NCBI RefSeq assembly: GCF_022179305.1
Contig: NZ_BPQP01000056.1
Span: forward strand, 28,063 to 92,062
DNA from: Methylobacterium iners
GTDB taxonomy: Bacteria > Pseudomonadota > Alphaproteobacteria > Rhizobiales > Beijerinckiaceae
DNA: 64,000 nt
Direction: 5' to 3'
Positions within the stretch are counted from its first letter, which is position 1. Every line of letters begins with the position of its first letter. Made by a program: the position numbers and the translations under genes. Below the pieces are notes generated by a model. It saw only the letters and a program-made list of their open reading frames with translations. It ran no database searches and had not been told where the DNA came from. Shown here one piece after another: positions 18,259 through 27,782 of the stretch.

Positions 18259-18867
18259 ATGCCCACCCTTTCACGCCTCCTCGCCCTTTGCGGGGCGCTC
18301 CTGCTCGGCGGCTGCCTCGCCAGCACGACGAACACGCTGTCCTCCGTCGAGACCGCCGATCTTCGCTTCACCAGCATCGAGGTGCGGGTCCCGCCCGAAA
18401 CCCAGATCGATTGGACCGAGGCGGTCGACGCCTACCGCGTGAGGCGGGCCCAGGCAGCGCAGGAAGCGTCGCCCGCGACGCCGGCGGAGATCCGCGCCCA
18501 CGTCGATGCCGTGGCCTCGGCCCGGCTGAGGGCCGCCCTCGAACGCAGCCTGGCGGAGAGGCCGCAGGGGAGCCGATCCGTCCGCCTCGTCACCACGATC
18601 ACGAGCGTTTCCATCCCCTCGCCCCTGATGCGTGTCATCGCGGGCGGCGGACCGATCGTCGGCGCGGATATCGACATCGTCGATGCGCGGACGGGCGCGG
18701 TCCTGACGCGCTACCTGGGCGCGAAGACCCTGCGCGCGGCCGGCCAGGGCGTGGGCGGTACGCTGATCGACGCGGCCCTCGTCTCGGGCGGCATGGACGA
18801 CCTGTTCGACCGGGCGGCGAACGGCTTCGCCTCAGGGTTCACGGATTGGCTTCGAGCCGCCAAGTGA
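18259..18867 (+). CDS. Putative lipoprotein of unknown function
   Basis: A 202 aa protein with a signal peptide and lipobox (LLLGGCLA), so probably a lipoprotein. The mature part has ETADLRFTSIEVRVPPET, ARLRAALERSLAERPQG and a C-terminal GGMDDLFDRAANGFA helix. The pattern, including conversion of computed values in a DUF4410-like beta sheet, is reminiscent of small outer-membrane lipoproteins, but I do not assign a family. Monocistronic by spacing. Confidence 0.7.
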   Translation: MPTLSRLLALCGALLLGGCLASTTNTLSSVETADLRFTSIEVRVPPETQIDWTEAVDAYRVRRAQAAQEASPATPAEIRAHVDAVASARLRAALERSLAERPQGSRSVRLVTTITSVSIPSPLMRVIAGGGPIVGADIDIVDARTGAVLTRYLGAKTLRAAGQGVGGTLIDAALVSGGMDDLFDRAANGFASGFTDWLRAAK

Positions 18868-19219
18868 GCGGCTGCGGCCTCCGCGACTGCGCGCCAAAGC
18901 TCGATCGGCCGCGATGCCCGCCGCTTTTCGTTGTTCGTCAAAACGAACAGGCGGAGCGTCCTGCGGCCGGTCAGGATAGGCAAAGGACTGCAGGTTCGAT
19001 GGACGGGAGGCTGATCATCTCCCGGACTCGGCCTTCCCGCGAAGACTCATCTCCGTTCGCGCGTTCTTTCAAAAGTACGTTTCATTGACGGATACGGCCC
19101 GCCCGGACAGACTTTGGGCGCTCGAGGACAGGCCCGGCGGATGCTCCATCCGGCGTCCGAGACGGCATCCGGTCCGCTGCGCGGATGCTCCGCCCACCCC
19201 GTTTGATCGGACAGGATCG
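18868..19219. other. Intergenic region upstream of ssu operon
   Basis: A 352 bp gap without a credible gene. It holds the palindrome at 18932-18949 (listed separately) and must contain the promoter of the sulfonate operon. The strong GC drop around 19050-19085 (CTTTCAAAAGTACGTTTCATTGACGG) may mark that promoter. Confidence 0.45.
18932..18949. promoter_or_regulatory. Perfect palindrome, candidate operator upstream of ssuE
   Basis: TGTTCGT-CAAA-ACGAACA is a perfect 7+4+7 inverted repeat. It is not GC-rich and lacks a T-tract, so it is more like a regulator binding site than a terminator. It lies about 270 bp upstream of ssuE and 65 bp after the lipoprotein gene. The regulator is unknown. Confidence 0.4.
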
Positions 19220-19810
19220 ATGTCGCTTCGTATCGTCGGCTTCAGCGGAAACACGCAGAGACCCTCGAAGACCCGCGCCCTGGTCGAGACGATCGCCGCG
19301 GTCGCGTCCGAGCGGCTGGACGTGGACGTCCGGCGCTTCGACATCGTCGATGCCGGGCCCGGCCTCGGCTCGGCCTGGTCCCGCGACGCGCTGCCCCTGC
19401 CGGCCCGGCGGGTCACCGAGGCCATCGAGAACGCCGACGCCCTCATCGTGGGCACGCCGGTCTACAAGGGCGCCTATTCGGGCCTGTTCAAGCACCTGTT
19501 CGACCTCGTCGATCCCGAGGCGCTCGCCAACAAGCCGGTGATCCTGGCCGCGACCGGGGGCGGCAGCCGCCACGCGCTCGTCGTGGAGCACAGCCTGCGG
19601 CCCCTCTTCGGCTTCTTCAACGCGCTGGCCCTGCCGACCGCGATCTATGCCTGCGACGCCGAGTTCCGGGATGGCGTCCTCGTCGACGAGGGCGTCCTGC
19701 GCCGCGTGGGCGAGGCCGCCGGCCAGCTCGCCGGCATCCTCGGAGCCCGGCGCGGGACGGTGCTGTCCTACGACGAGATCTGCGCCGCGACCGGGGAGAT
19801 CGCGCGATGA
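19220..19810 (+). CDS. ssuE: FMN reductase (SsuE/MsuE family)
   Basis: A 196 aa flavodoxin-like NAD(P)H:FMN reductase: N-terminal [15 protein letters not shown], then [21 protein letters not shown] and the [13 protein letters not shown] loop. It supplies FMNH2 to the alkanesulfonate monooxygenase encoded further down the same operon. ATG 19220 has AGGA upstream and starts at the first beta strand; the longer in-frame extension has no family match. First gene of the ssu operon. Confidence 0.9.
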   Translation: MSLRIVGFSGNTQRPSKTRALVETIAAVASERLDVDVRRFDIVDAGPGLGSAWSRDALPLPARRVTEAIENADALIVGTPVYKGAYSGLFKHLFDLVDPEALANKPVILAATGGGSRHALVVEHSLRPLFGFFNALALPTAIYACDAEFRDGVLVDEGVLRRVGEAAGQLAGILGARRGTVLSYDEICAATGEIAR

Positions 19811-19851
19811 GCGCGCGCCTCCCCCGCCTCGCCGCCGGCCGGGCCTGAGCC

Positions 19852-20631
19852 ATGGCCCGCACGCTCTCCCACCTGTCCGCCCGCCTGACGCCCTGGCTGG
19901 TGCCGGCCGCCATCCTGCTCGGCTGGCAGGCCGCCGCCTCCGCGGGGCTCGTCTCGACGCGCTTCATGCCCGCGCCCACCGACGTGATCGCGGCCGGCAT
20001 CGCCGCCGCGCGCAGCGGCGAGCTCTGGACCAATCTCGGCGTCAGCTTCCTGCGGGCGGCGACGGGCTTCCTGATCGGCGGCAGCATCGGCTTCGGCCTC
20101 GGCCTCGCCAACGGCTTGTCGCGGCTGTCCGAGCGCCTCACCGACACGACGCTCCAGATGATCCGCAACATCCCCCACCTGTCGCTGATCCCGCTGGTGA
20201 TCCTGTGGTTCGGGATCGACGAGGAGGCCAAGCTCTTCCTGGTCGCGATCGGCGTGTTCTTCCCGATCTACGCCAACACCCTCCACGGCATCCGCTCCGT
20301 CGATCCGCAGCTCATCGAGATGGGACGGGTCTACGGGATGTCGTCGGGAACGCTGTTCCGGCGGGTCATCCTGCCGGGCGCGCTGCCCTCGGTCTTCGTG
20401 GGCCTTCGCTACGCGCTCGGGATCATGTGGCTGACGCTCATCGTCGCCGAGACGATCTCGGCCTCGTCCGGCCTCGGCTACATGGCGATGCAGGCCCGCG
20501 AGTTCATGCTGGTCGACGTCGTGGTGCTGGCGATCGTGATCTATGCCGGCCTCGGCAAGGCCGCCGACGCCCTGACCCGGGTCCTGGAGCGCAGCTTCCT
20601 CGCCTGGAACCCGGCCTACCGGAACATCTGA
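19852..20631 (+). CDS. ssuC: Aliphatic sulfonate ABC transporter permease
   Basis: A 259 aa permease of the SsuC/TauC/NitT type with about six membrane segments and the cytoplasmic EAA-like loop [24 protein letters not shown] near residue 160. It forms the channel of a sulfonate importer with SsuB and SsuA. It begins 41 nt after ssuE and is followed by ssuB 50 nt downstream, consistent with one operon. Confidence 0.92.
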   Translation: MARTLSHLSARLTPWLVPAAILLGWQAAASAGLVSTRFMPAPTDVIAAGIAAARSGELWTNLGVSFLRAATGFLIGGSIGFGLGLANGLSRLSERLTDTTLQMIRNIPHLSLIPLVILWFGIDEEAKLFLVAIGVFFPIYANTLHGIRSVDPQLIEMGRVYGMSSGTLFRRVILPGALPSVFVGLRYALGIMWLTLIVAETISASSGLGYMAMQAREFMLVDVVVLAIVIYAGLGKAADALTRVLERSFLAWNPAYRNI

Positions 20632-20681
20632 GCCCGACTGAACGCCGCCCCGCCCTCGAAACGCCATCGGTTCGCAACACG

Positions 20682-21521
20682 ATGCTCGCCACGACGCTCA
20701 GCGCCCACGAAGACGTCAAGACGGCCGTGCGCCGGGCCGCCCCGCGGGCGGGCGCCGCTCCGCCGGAGGCGACCCGCCAGGCCGGCGAGGGCGTCGGCGT
20801 CACCCTGCGCGGCGTCTCGAAATCCTTCGACGGCCACGTCGTCCTCTCCGGGCTCGACCTGCACATTCCGGCCGGCCAGTTCGTGGCCGTGGTCGGCCGC
20901 TCCGGCTGCGGGAAGAGCACGCTCCTGCGCCTCATCCTCGGCCTCGAGGCGCCGAGCGACGGGCGGATCGCGTTCGAGTCGCGGGCGCAGCGCAGTCCGA
21001 CCAAGCGCATCATGTTCCAGGAGCCGCGCCTCCTGCCCTGGGCGCGGGTCGTCGACAACGTCGCGGTCGGCCTCGGCGAGGCCGGCTCGCGCGCCGCGAA
21101 GCGCGAGCGGGCGCTCGCCGTGCTCGCCGAGGTCGGCCTGGCGGAGAAGGTCGGGAACTGGCCCGCGACGCTCTCGGGCGGCCAGCGCCAGAGGGTGGCG
21201 CTGGCCCGGGCGCTGGTCAGCCGCCCCGGCCTGCTCGCCCTGGACGAGCCGCTGGGCGCGCTCGACGCGCTCACCCGCATCGAGATGCAGGCCATGATCG
21301 AGCGGATCTGGCGGGCGCAGGGCTTCACCGCGATCCTCGTCACCCACGACGTGGCGGAGGCCGCCGCGATGGCCGACCGCATCCTCGTCGTCGAGGACGG
21401 CCGCGTCGCCCTCGACCTCAAGGTCGACGTGCCCCGCCCGCGCCGGCACGGCGACCCCGATCTCGCGGCGCTCGAGGGCCGCATCCTCGATCACCTCCTG
21501 CGCGATCGCCCGCCGGCCTGA
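20682..21521 (+). CDS. ssuB: Aliphatic sulfonate ABC transporter ATP-binding protein
   Basis: A 279 aa ABC ATPase: Walker [12 protein letters not shown]-loop [10 protein letters not shown] (the signature of the nitrate/sulfonate/taurine class), signature [15 protein letters not shown], Walker [14 protein letters not shown]-loop VTHDVAEA. An Ala-rich 35-residue extension precedes the domain. ATG 20682 is the nearest start; an earlier start inside ssuC in another frame has no support. Confidence 0.93.
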   Translation: MLATTLSAHEDVKTAVRRAAPRAGAAPPEATRQAGEGVGVTLRGVSKSFDGHVVLSGLDLHIPAGQFVAVVGRSGCGKSTLLRLILGLEAPSDGRIAFESRAQRSPTKRIMFQEPRLLPWARVVDNVAVGLGEAGSRAAKRERALAVLAEVGLAEKVGNWPATLSGGQRQRVALARALVSRPGLLALDEPLGALDALTRIEMQAMIERIWRAQGFTAILVTHDVAEAAAMADRILVVEDGRVALDLKVDVPRPRRHGDPDLAALEGRILDHLLRDRPPA

Positions 21522-21557
21522 CCGGCGGCCTCGAGAGAGAAGAATTCGGAGTGCCCC

Positions 21558-22721
21558 ATGTCCGGTGAAGCCGACGTCCTCTGGTTCCTGCCGACCCACG
21601 GCGACGGGCGCTATCTCGGCGCCTCGGAGGGCGCCCGCGAGGTCACGCTCTCGTACCTGAGGCAGATCGCGCAGGGCGCGGACGAGCTCGGCTATTACGG
21701 CGTGCTGCTGCCGACGGGCCGCTCCTGCGAGGATTCCTGGGTCGTCGCCTCGGCGCTGGTGCCGCTCACGAAGCGCCTGCGCTTCCTCGTGGCGGTCCGC
21801 CCGGGCCTGCAGGAGCCCGCGATGGCCGCGCGCATGGCCGCCACCCTCGACCGGCTCTCCGAGGGGCGCCTCCTCATCAACGTCGTCACCGGCGGCGATC
21901 CCGTCGAGCTGCGCGGCGACGGCGTCTTCCTCGCTCACGACGAGCGCTACGCCGTCACCGACGAGTTCCTCCACATTTGGCGCGGGCTGCTGCGGGGCGA
22001 CACCGTCACCTACGAGGGCCGGCACCTCAGGGTCGAGGAGGGCCGGGTGATCTTCCCGCCCCGCCAGGACCCCTACCCGCCGCTCTATTTCGGCGGCTCC
22101 TCGCCCGCCGGCATCGAGGTCGCGGCCGAGCATTGCGACGTCTACCTGACCTGGGGCGAGCCCCCGGCGGGCGTCGCGGAGAAGATCGCCACGGCGCGCG
22201 CGGCGGCCGAGAAGCGCGGCAAGACCTTCTCGTACGGTATCCGCCTCCACGTCATCGTGCGCGAGACGGAGGCCGCGGCCTGGGAGGCGGCGGAGAGCCT
22301 GATCTCGCGGCTCGACGACGCCACCATCGCGCGTGCGCAGGCGACCCTGCAGCGCCAGGATTCCGTCGGCCAGAGCCGCATGATGGCGCTCCACGGGGGG
22401 CGCCGCGACAAGCTCGTGGTCTCGCCCAACCTCTGGGCCGGGGTCGGGCTCGTCCGGGGCGGCGCCGGCACGGCGCTGGTCGGCTCGGCCGACCAGGTCG
22501 CCGACCGGATGAAAGAGTACATCGATCTAGGCATCGATCGCTTCATCCTGTCGGGCTACCCGCATCTCGAGGAGGCCTACCGCTTCGCCGAGCTCGTCTT
22601 CCCCAGGCTCCCCCTGCGCAGCACCACCGGCGTCGCGCCGAGCCACGCCCGCAACGACGGGCCGTTCGGCGAGGTCATGGCCAACGACATCGTGCCGAGC
22701 CGCCGCGTCGCAGCCCACTGA
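21558..22721 (+). CDS. ssuD: FMNH2-dependent alkanesulfonate monooxygenase
   Basis: A 387 aa luciferase-like monooxygenase matching SsuD from end to end: [13 protein letters not shown] at the start, [36 protein letters not shown] and [17 protein letters not shown]. It cleaves C1-substituted alkanesulfonates to the aldehyde and sulfite, using FMNH2 from SsuE. Lying between ssuB and ssuA is less common than the E. coli order. ATG 21558 is preceded by GGAGTG. Confidence 0.95.
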   Translation: MSGEADVLWFLPTHGDGRYLGASEGAREVTLSYLRQIAQGADELGYYGVLLPTGRSCEDSWVVASALVPLTKRLRFLVAVRPGLQEPAMAARMAATLDRLSEGRLLINVVTGGDPVELRGDGVFLAHDERYAVTDEFLHIWRGLLRGDTVTYEGRHLRVEEGRVIFPPRQDPYPPLYFGGSSPAGIEVAAEHCDVYLTWGEPPAGVAEKIATARAAAEKRGKTFSYGIRLHVIVRETEAAAWEAAESLISRLDDATIARAQATLQRQDSVGQSRMMALHGGRRDKLVVSPNLWAGVGLVRGGAGTALVGSADQVADRMKEYIDLGIDRFILSGYPHLEEAYRFAELVFPRLPLRSTTGVAPSHARNDGPFGEVMANDIVPSRRVAAH

Positions 22722-22755
22722 ACCCTCCCACCCGACCGAGAGGATGGTCCCGACG

Positions 22756-23742
22756 ATGCCCCGCTCCGCCCTGCGCACCCTCGCCCTCCGCCAGGACACG
22801 GCCTGGCGCCCCTGGAACGTCCTCCTAGTGCTGGCCCTCGTCCTGTTCGGCACCCTAGTGGCGCGGGCCGAGGAGCGCGTCATCCGGGTCGGCTACCAGA
22901 AGTACGGGACCCTGGTGCTCCTCAAGGGCAAGGGCCTGCTGGAGCAGAAGCTGAAGCCGTTGGGCTACCGCGTCGCCTGGGCGGAGTTCCCCTCGGGTCC
23001 CCCGCTCCTCGAAGCGCTCAATGCCGGCGCCGTCGATTTCGGGTCGGCGGGCGAGGCGCCGCCGATCTTCGCCCAGGCGGCCAACCCGTCGAACTTCCTC
23101 TACGTGGCCAACGAGCCCCCCGCGCCGGCCGGCGAGGCGATCCTCGTGCCCAAGGACAGCCCGATCAGGACGGTGGCGGACCTGCGCGGCAAGCGGATCG
23201 CGCTCAACAAGGGCTCGAACGTCCACTACCTGCTGGTGCGGGCCCTGGAGCAGGCCGGGGTGCCCTACGAGGCGGTGACCCCGACCTTCCTGTCGCCGGC
23301 CGACGCGGCCGCCGCCTTCGCCCGCGGCGCCGTCGACGCCTGGGTGATCTGGGACCCCTTCCTCGCCTCAGGCGAGCGCTCCACCGGCGCGCGCATCCTC
23401 GCGGACGGCACCGGCCTCGTGCCCAACCGCCAGTTCTACCTCTCGACGCGCGCCTTCTCGGACGCGAACAAGGCCGCGGTCGACGCCCTGATCGGCGCGA
23501 TCGGCGAGATCGACCTCTGGGCCAAGGACAACACCGATGCCGTCGCGGCCGAACTCGCGCCCTCCGTCGGCATCCCGGCGCCGGTCCTGACTGTCGCCCT
23601 GAAGCGGCAGAGCTACGGCGTCACCCCGCTCGACGCGGCGGCGGTGGCCGACCAGCAGCGGATCGCCGACACCTTCCTCAAGCTCGGCCTGCTGCCCAAG
23701 CCGATCACGGTGTCGGACGCGGTGCGCAAGTCCGGGAGCTGA
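22756..23742 (+). CDS. ssuA: Aliphatic sulfonate ABC transporter substrate-binding protein
   Basis: A 328 aa periplasmic binding protein with a signal peptide (VLLVLALVLFGTLVARA) and the SsuA/NMT1 fold: VIRVGYQKYGTLVLLKGKG, FGSAGEAPPIFAQAA, GKRIALNKGSNVHYLL and DAWVIWDPFLA. ATG 22756 is chosen because AGAGGA lies about 11 nt upstream; ATG 22744 would sit directly on it. Last gene of the ssu operon, here after ssuD instead of beside ssuE. Confidence 0.92.
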   Translation: MPRSALRTLALRQDTAWRPWNVLLVLALVLFGTLVARAEERVIRVGYQKYGTLVLLKGKGLLEQKLKPLGYRVAWAEFPSGPPLLEALNAGAVDFGSAGEAPPIFAQAANPSNFLYVANEPPAPAGEAILVPKDSPIRTVADLRGKRIALNKGSNVHYLLVRALEQAGVPYEAVTPTFLSPADAAAAFARGAVDAWVIWDPFLASGERSTGARILADGTGLVPNRQFYLSTRAFSDANKAAVDALIGAIGEIDLWAKDNTDAVAAELAPSVGIPAPVLTVALKRQSYGVTPLDAAAVADQQRIADTFLKLGLLPKPITVSDAVRKSGS

Positions 23743-23816
23743 GGCGACTGCCAGGGCAGCGACCTCGGGCTCATGTCGGATGGGCGAGGCACGAAGCCGA
23801 TCTGCTAGAACAACCA

Positions 23817-23938
23817 CGTTTGTCATTCCGGGGCCGCTAAGCGGAGCCCGGAACCCATAACCGCCAACGGTGCCATCCTGAGCACGCGCAGCGGCTCTGG
23901 GTTCCGGGCTCCGCTTAGCGGCCCCGGAATGACGAACG
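23817..23938. repeat. Long near-perfect inverted repeat (intergenic hairpin element)
   Basis: Arms 23817-23857 and 23898-23938 are 41 nt each and differ at one base. The outer part reads GTCATTCCGGGGCCGCTAAG on both strands. The 40 nt centre holds AACCGCC-ACGG and GCGGCTCTG. A related copy lies at the right edge of the window (63877-64000) and a shorter derivative at 25847. It fills the gap 23743-24066 between ssuA and gor and may also end ssu transcripts. Confidence 0.9.
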
Positions 23939-24066
23939 TGGGTTCCGTGTCCCCGCGGTGAACGACGTCGAACCCCGCTCGGACCCCTGGGCGCACCGGC
24001 CCGCCCTTGGAACCCGGCGGGCCACGGTCCATAAAGCGCCTCGCCACCACCGACCGGAAGACCCGC

Positions 24067-25452
24067 ATGCGAGACGATTTCGACGCCGACCTGTTCGTGA
24101 TCGGCGGCGGCTCCGGCGGCGTGCGCGCGGCCCGGATCGCGGCGGGGCACGGCGCCCGGGTGCGACTCGCCGAGGAGTACCGGGTCGGCGGCACCTGCGT
24201 CATCCGCGGCTGCGTGCCCAAGAAGCTGATGGTCTATGCCGGCCGCTTCCGCGACGAGTTCGAGGACGCCGCCGGCTTCGGCTGGACCCTGCCCGAGCCC
24301 CGCTTCGACTGGGCGACCCTGAAGGCGCGGCGCGACGCGGAGGTGGCGCGGCTCGAGGGCATCTACGACACCAACCTCCTGCGCGCCGGCGTTACCGTGG
24401 TGCCGCAGCGCGCCGTGATCGAGGACGCCCACACGGTCCGCCTCGTCGAGAGCGGCGAGCGGATGAGGGCGAAGGTGGTCCTGATCGCGGTCGGCGCCCG
24501 CCCGGTGAAGGAGCCGCTGATCCCCGGCGCCGAACTCGCCATCACCTCGAACGGCGTGTTCGAGCTGGAGACGCTGCCCGAGCGCATCCTCGTCGTCGGC
24601 GGCGGCTACATCGCCGTCGAGTTCGCCGGCGTCTTCGCGTCGCTGGGCAGCCGCACCACGCTCCTGCATCGCGGCGACCGGCTGCTGCGCGGCTTCGACG
24701 ACGAGATCCGCGACGCGCTGGGGGCGGCCTACGCCGCGCGCATGGACCTGCGCCTGGGCCAGACCGTCCACCGCCTCGACCGGCGCGACGGCGCGATTGC
24801 GGCCACGCTCGGCGACGGCAGCGAAATCGTGGTGGATCAGGTTCTCGTCGCGACGGGCCGGCGCCCCAACGTCGAGGGTCTCGGCCTCGACAAGGTCGGG
24901 ATCGAGACCGACCGCTTCGGCGCGATCCCGACGGACGCGTTCTCGCAGACCTGCGTGCCCTCGATCTACGCCGTCGGCGACGTCACCAACCGCGCCAACC
25001 TGACGCCGATCGCGATCCGCGAGGGCCACGCCTTCGCCGACACCGTGTTCGGCGGCAAGTCCTGGTGCGTGGACCACAAGCTGATCCCGACGGCGGTGTT
25101 CTCCACGCCCGAGATCGGCGTCGTCGGGCACAACGAGGACACGGCGCGCGCGCTCTTCGGCGAGATCGACGTCTACAAGTCGAGCTTCCGCCCCATGAAG
25201 GCGACCCTGTCGGGCCGCGACGAGCGGGTGCTCATGAAGGTGCTGGTGGAGCCCGAGAGCAACCGCGTCGTCGGCGTGCACGTCCTCGGCCACGATGCCG
25301 GCGAGATCATCCAGGCGGTCGGCATCGCCGTCACCATGGGCGCGACCAAGGCCGATTTCGACCGCACGATCGCGGTGCATCCGACCGCCGGGGAGGAGCT
25401 CGTGACCATGCGCGTGCCGTCGGTGACCAAGCGTCCCGTCGCCGTCGGCTGA
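24067..25452 (+). CDS. gor: Glutathione-disulfide reductase
   Basis: A 461 aa pyridine nucleotide-disulfide oxidoreductase: FAD motif VIGGGSGGVRAAR, redox-active GGTCVIRGCVPKKL (Cys-x4-Cys), NADPH motif VVGGGYIAVEFAG, FAD motif YAVGDVTNR, and the C-terminal HPTAGEELVTMR with the catalytic His-Glu pair. The GCVPKK form and the length fit glutathione reductase, which keeps glutathione reduced. In methylotrophs glutathione also serves formaldehyde detoxification. ATG 24067 has GGAAG 6 nt upstream. Confidence 0.93.
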   Translation: MRDDFDADLFVIGGGSGGVRAARIAAGHGARVRLAEEYRVGGTCVIRGCVPKKLMVYAGRFRDEFEDAAGFGWTLPEPRFDWATLKARRDAEVARLEGIYDTNLLRAGVTVVPQRAVIEDAHTVRLVESGERMRAKVVLIAVGARPVKEPLIPGAELAITSNGVFELETLPERILVVGGGYIAVEFAGVFASLGSRTTLLHRGDRLLRGFDDEIRDALGAAYAARMDLRLGQTVHRLDRRDGAIAATLGDGSEIVVDQVLVATGRRPNVEGLGLDKVGIETDRFGAIPTDAFSQTCVPSIYAVGDVTNRANLTPIAIREGHAFADTVFGGKSWCVDHKLIPTAVFSTPEIGVVGHNEDTARALFGEIDVYKSSFRPMKATLSGRDERVLMKVLVEPESNRVVGVHVLGHDAGEIIQAVGIAVTMGATKADFDRTIAVHPTAGEELVTMRVPSVTKRPVAVG

Positions 25453-25496
25453 GCGCCGCGTATGGATTGCGGCCCGGCCTGAGCCATATCGGCACC

Positions 25497-25790
25497 ATGA
25501 CCGACGACGCGCACGACCGGCGGCAGGCCGTCATCGACCGGCTTCTCGCCGATTCCGTGCGGCCGGCCTTCGTCGGCCGACCGCCGAGCCAGGATGCGCT
25601 CGCGCCCGACCTCCAGGGCACGATCGATCGTCTCCTCGCCAAGGCCGCCGCCCAGGCCGTCCGGTTCCTGACCTACGAGGATTTGGAGGAGGCGCTGCCC
25701 AAGCGCGACGTCACGGCCGAGGACCTGGAAGCCATCTTCTGGATCCTGGCCGAGCACGGCATCGCGATCGAGGATGGCGAGGGCGGGTAG
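25497..25790 (+). CDS. Stand-alone sigma-70 region 1.1-like protein
   Basis: A 97 aa protein. Residues about 38-97 match the region 1.1 pattern of primary sigma factors (LTYEDLEEALPKRDVTAEDL, then IFWILAEHGIAIEDGE), but no other sigma domain follows. The first 37 residues are basic and mention no family. It sits 44 nt after gor and may be co-transcribed. Region 1.1 in RpoD blocks DNA binding by free sigma; a free copy might act on RNA polymerase or sigma factors, but this is inference. Confidence 0.7.
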   Translation: MTDDAHDRRQAVIDRLLADSVRPAFVGRPPSQDALAPDLQGTIDRLLAKAAAQAVRFLTYEDLEEALPKRDVTAEDLEAIFWILAEHGIAIEDGEGG

Positions 25791-25846
25791 CGTGGAGCGT
25801 CGGTGAGTCCGACCCTTGTTCAAGGCGGCCATGAACCCACCGCTGT

Positions 25847-25961
25847 CATTCCGGCTTCGCCTTCGGCAGCCCGGAACGACAAGGTTGATGTCAGATCGGT
25901 TCTGCCCAGAGCCGACAGGGTTCCCCGTTAAACCGAGTTCGCGGACCCGGAACGACAAAGC
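25847..25961. repeat. Degenerate intergenic hairpin repeats
   Basis: GTCATTCCGG at 25847 is followed about 30 nt on by CCCGGAACGAC, making a hairpin. A second CCCGGAACGAC occurs near 25948. They resemble the ends of the inverted repeat at 23817-23938. The sequence lies in the 292 bp gap between the sigma 1.1 gene and DAHP synthase, which shows no gene. Confidence 0.55.
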
Positions 25962-26082
25962 TGGGTTGCTTTCCTTACGTCCTTCCGTCCCTCGCTTCCC
26001 ACCAAAAACCCCTCTATAAGCCGCGCCTTCCGCGCGGGGTCGTCCCGCGCGTGGCCGCCTGAGAGGTGCGCGGGAGTTGACG

Positions 26083-27465
26083 ATGGGCGAGCGTTGGACA
26101 CCGAAGACATGGCGCAACCTGCCGATCCAGCAGGTGCCGGCCTATCCGGACGCCGCCGCCCTCGCGAGCGTCGAGACGCAGCTCGCGTCGTTTCCGCCGC
26201 TGGTTTTTGCAGGTGAGGCGCGCAAGCTGAAGGCGTCGCTGGCCCGCGTCGCGGCGGGCGAGGCCTTCCTGCTCCAGGGCGGGGATTGCGCCGAGAGCTT
26301 CGACGAGCATTCGGCCGACAACATCCGGGATTTCTTCCGCGTCTTCCTGCAGATGGCGCTCGTCCTCACCTTCGCCGGCGGCTCGCCGGTGGTGAAGGTC
26401 GGCCGCATCGCGGGCCAGTTCGCCAAGCCCCGCTCCTCGCCGACCGAGACCCTGGACGGGGTGTCGCTGCCGAGCTACCGCGGCGACATCGTCAACGGCC
26501 TCACCTTCACGGAGGAGGCCCGCGTGCCCGATCCGCGCCGGCAGCTCGAGGCCTACCGGCAATCGGCGGCGACGCTGAACCTGCTGCGCGCCTTCGCGAC
26601 CGGCGGCTACGCCAATCTCGAGAACTCGCATCGCTGGATGCTCGGCTTCGTGAAGGATTCGCCGCAATCCTCGCGCTACGTCGATTGCGCCGAGCGGATG
26701 ACCGAGGCGCTCGACTTCATGCGCGCCATCGGCATCAACCCGGAGACGCACCAGGAGGTGCGCACCACCGATTTCTACACGAGCCACGAGGCCCTGCTGC
26801 TCGGCTACGAGGAGGCGCTGACCCGCGTCGATTCGACGAGCGGCGACTGGTACGCCACCTCGGGCCACATGCTCTGGATCGGCGACCGCACCCGCCAGCC
26901 TGACCACGCACATATCGAGTACGCGCGCGGCATCAAGAACCCGATCGGCCTGAAATGCGGGCCCTCGATGACGGCCGACGGTCTCCTGAGACTCGCGGAC
27001 CAGCTCAATCCCGCCAATGAAGCGGGCCGCCTGACCCTGATCTGCCGCTTCGGCGCGGACCGGGTCGGCGAGCACCTGCCCGGCCTGATCCGGGCTGTCG
27101 AGCGCGAGGGCCGCAAGGTCGTCTGGGCCTGCGATCCGATGCACGGCAACACGATCGCGGCCGGCCGCTACAAGACCCGGCCCTTCGAGCGCGTGATGCA
27201 GGAGATCGAGGGCTTCTTCGGCGTGCACCGGGCGGAGGGGACGATCGCCGGCGGCATCCACCTGGAGATGACGGGCAAGGACGTCACCGAATGCACCGGC
27301 GGCGCCCGGGCGCTGACGGCGGACGACCTGCAGGACCGCTACCACACCTATTGCGACCCGCGGCTCAACGCCGAGCAGGCGCTGGAGGTGGCGTTCCTGA
27401 CCGCCGAGCTGGTCAAGCGCGAGCGCGCCGAGATCGAGCGTCCGCGCCTCGACGCGGCGGAGTGA
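26083..27465 (+). CDS. Class II 3-deoxy-7-phosphoheptulonate (DAHP) synthase
   Basis: A 460 aa plant-type (class II) DAHP synthase, first enzyme of the shikimate pathway, condensing phosphoenolpyruvate with erythrose 4-phosphate. Visible landmarks: [20 protein letters not shown] (metal-binding Cys), [49 protein letters not shown]. The metal ligands Cys, His, Glu and Asp are all present. ATG 26083 is preceded by GGGAG; TTG 26077 would overlap that ribosome site. Confidence 0.95.
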   Translation: MGERWTPKTWRNLPIQQVPAYPDAAALASVETQLASFPPLVFAGEARKLKASLARVAAGEAFLLQGGDCAESFDEHSADNIRDFFRVFLQMALVLTFAGGSPVVKVGRIAGQFAKPRSSPTETLDGVSLPSYRGDIVNGLTFTEEARVPDPRRQLEAYRQSAATLNLLRAFATGGYANLENSHRWMLGFVKDSPQSSRYVDCAERMTEALDFMRAIGINPETHQEVRTTDFYTSHEALLLGYEEALTRVDSTSGDWYATSGHMLWIGDRTRQPDHAHIEYARGIKNPIGLKCGPSMTADGLLRLADQLNPANEAGRLTLICRFGADRVGEHLPGLIRAVEREGRKVVWACDPMHGNTIAAGRYKTRPFERVMQEIEGFFGVHRAEGTIAGGIHLEMTGKDVTECTGGARALTADDLQDRYHTYCDPRLNAEQALEVAFLTAELVKRERAEIERPRLDAAE

Positions 27466-27782
27466 GGCGGGCCCTGGCCGACGGCGCCTGCCACGGCCCC
27501 CTCTCCCGGACGGCTGAAGCGTCGGCGGGAGGCGATCCGGGACCCAGCCGATGACCAGCCGCGTCGGCGGCTCTGAACGATCGGCGCCGTCGTCCGGACG
27601 CCTCGCGGCCTCTTGTGCCGGCTCCCGGATCGGGTTCCGCTTCGCTGCACCCGTGCGGGAAAGGGCTTGGGTGGCGCACACCATCCCGCCCGAAAAGGCG
27701 GATGGTGTGTCCGGCGGGCGCTTGACCGTCGCGAACCCCTCGCTTCAATGCAGGGCGCGGGAACAGGCGGGGCGCGGGAACA
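27466..27782. other. Intergenic region with hairpin
   Basis: A 317 bp gap between DAHP synthase and a small lipoprotein gene. It contains the hairpin at 27677-27709 (listed separately). I see no gene. Confidence 0.5.
27677..27709. terminator. Terminator-like hairpin
   Basis: CACACCATCC(C)GCC pairs with GGCGGATGGTGTG around a CGAAAA loop, 13 bp with one bulge. There is no clear T-tract, so it may be a repeat element instead of a factor-independent terminator. Confidence 0.45.
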
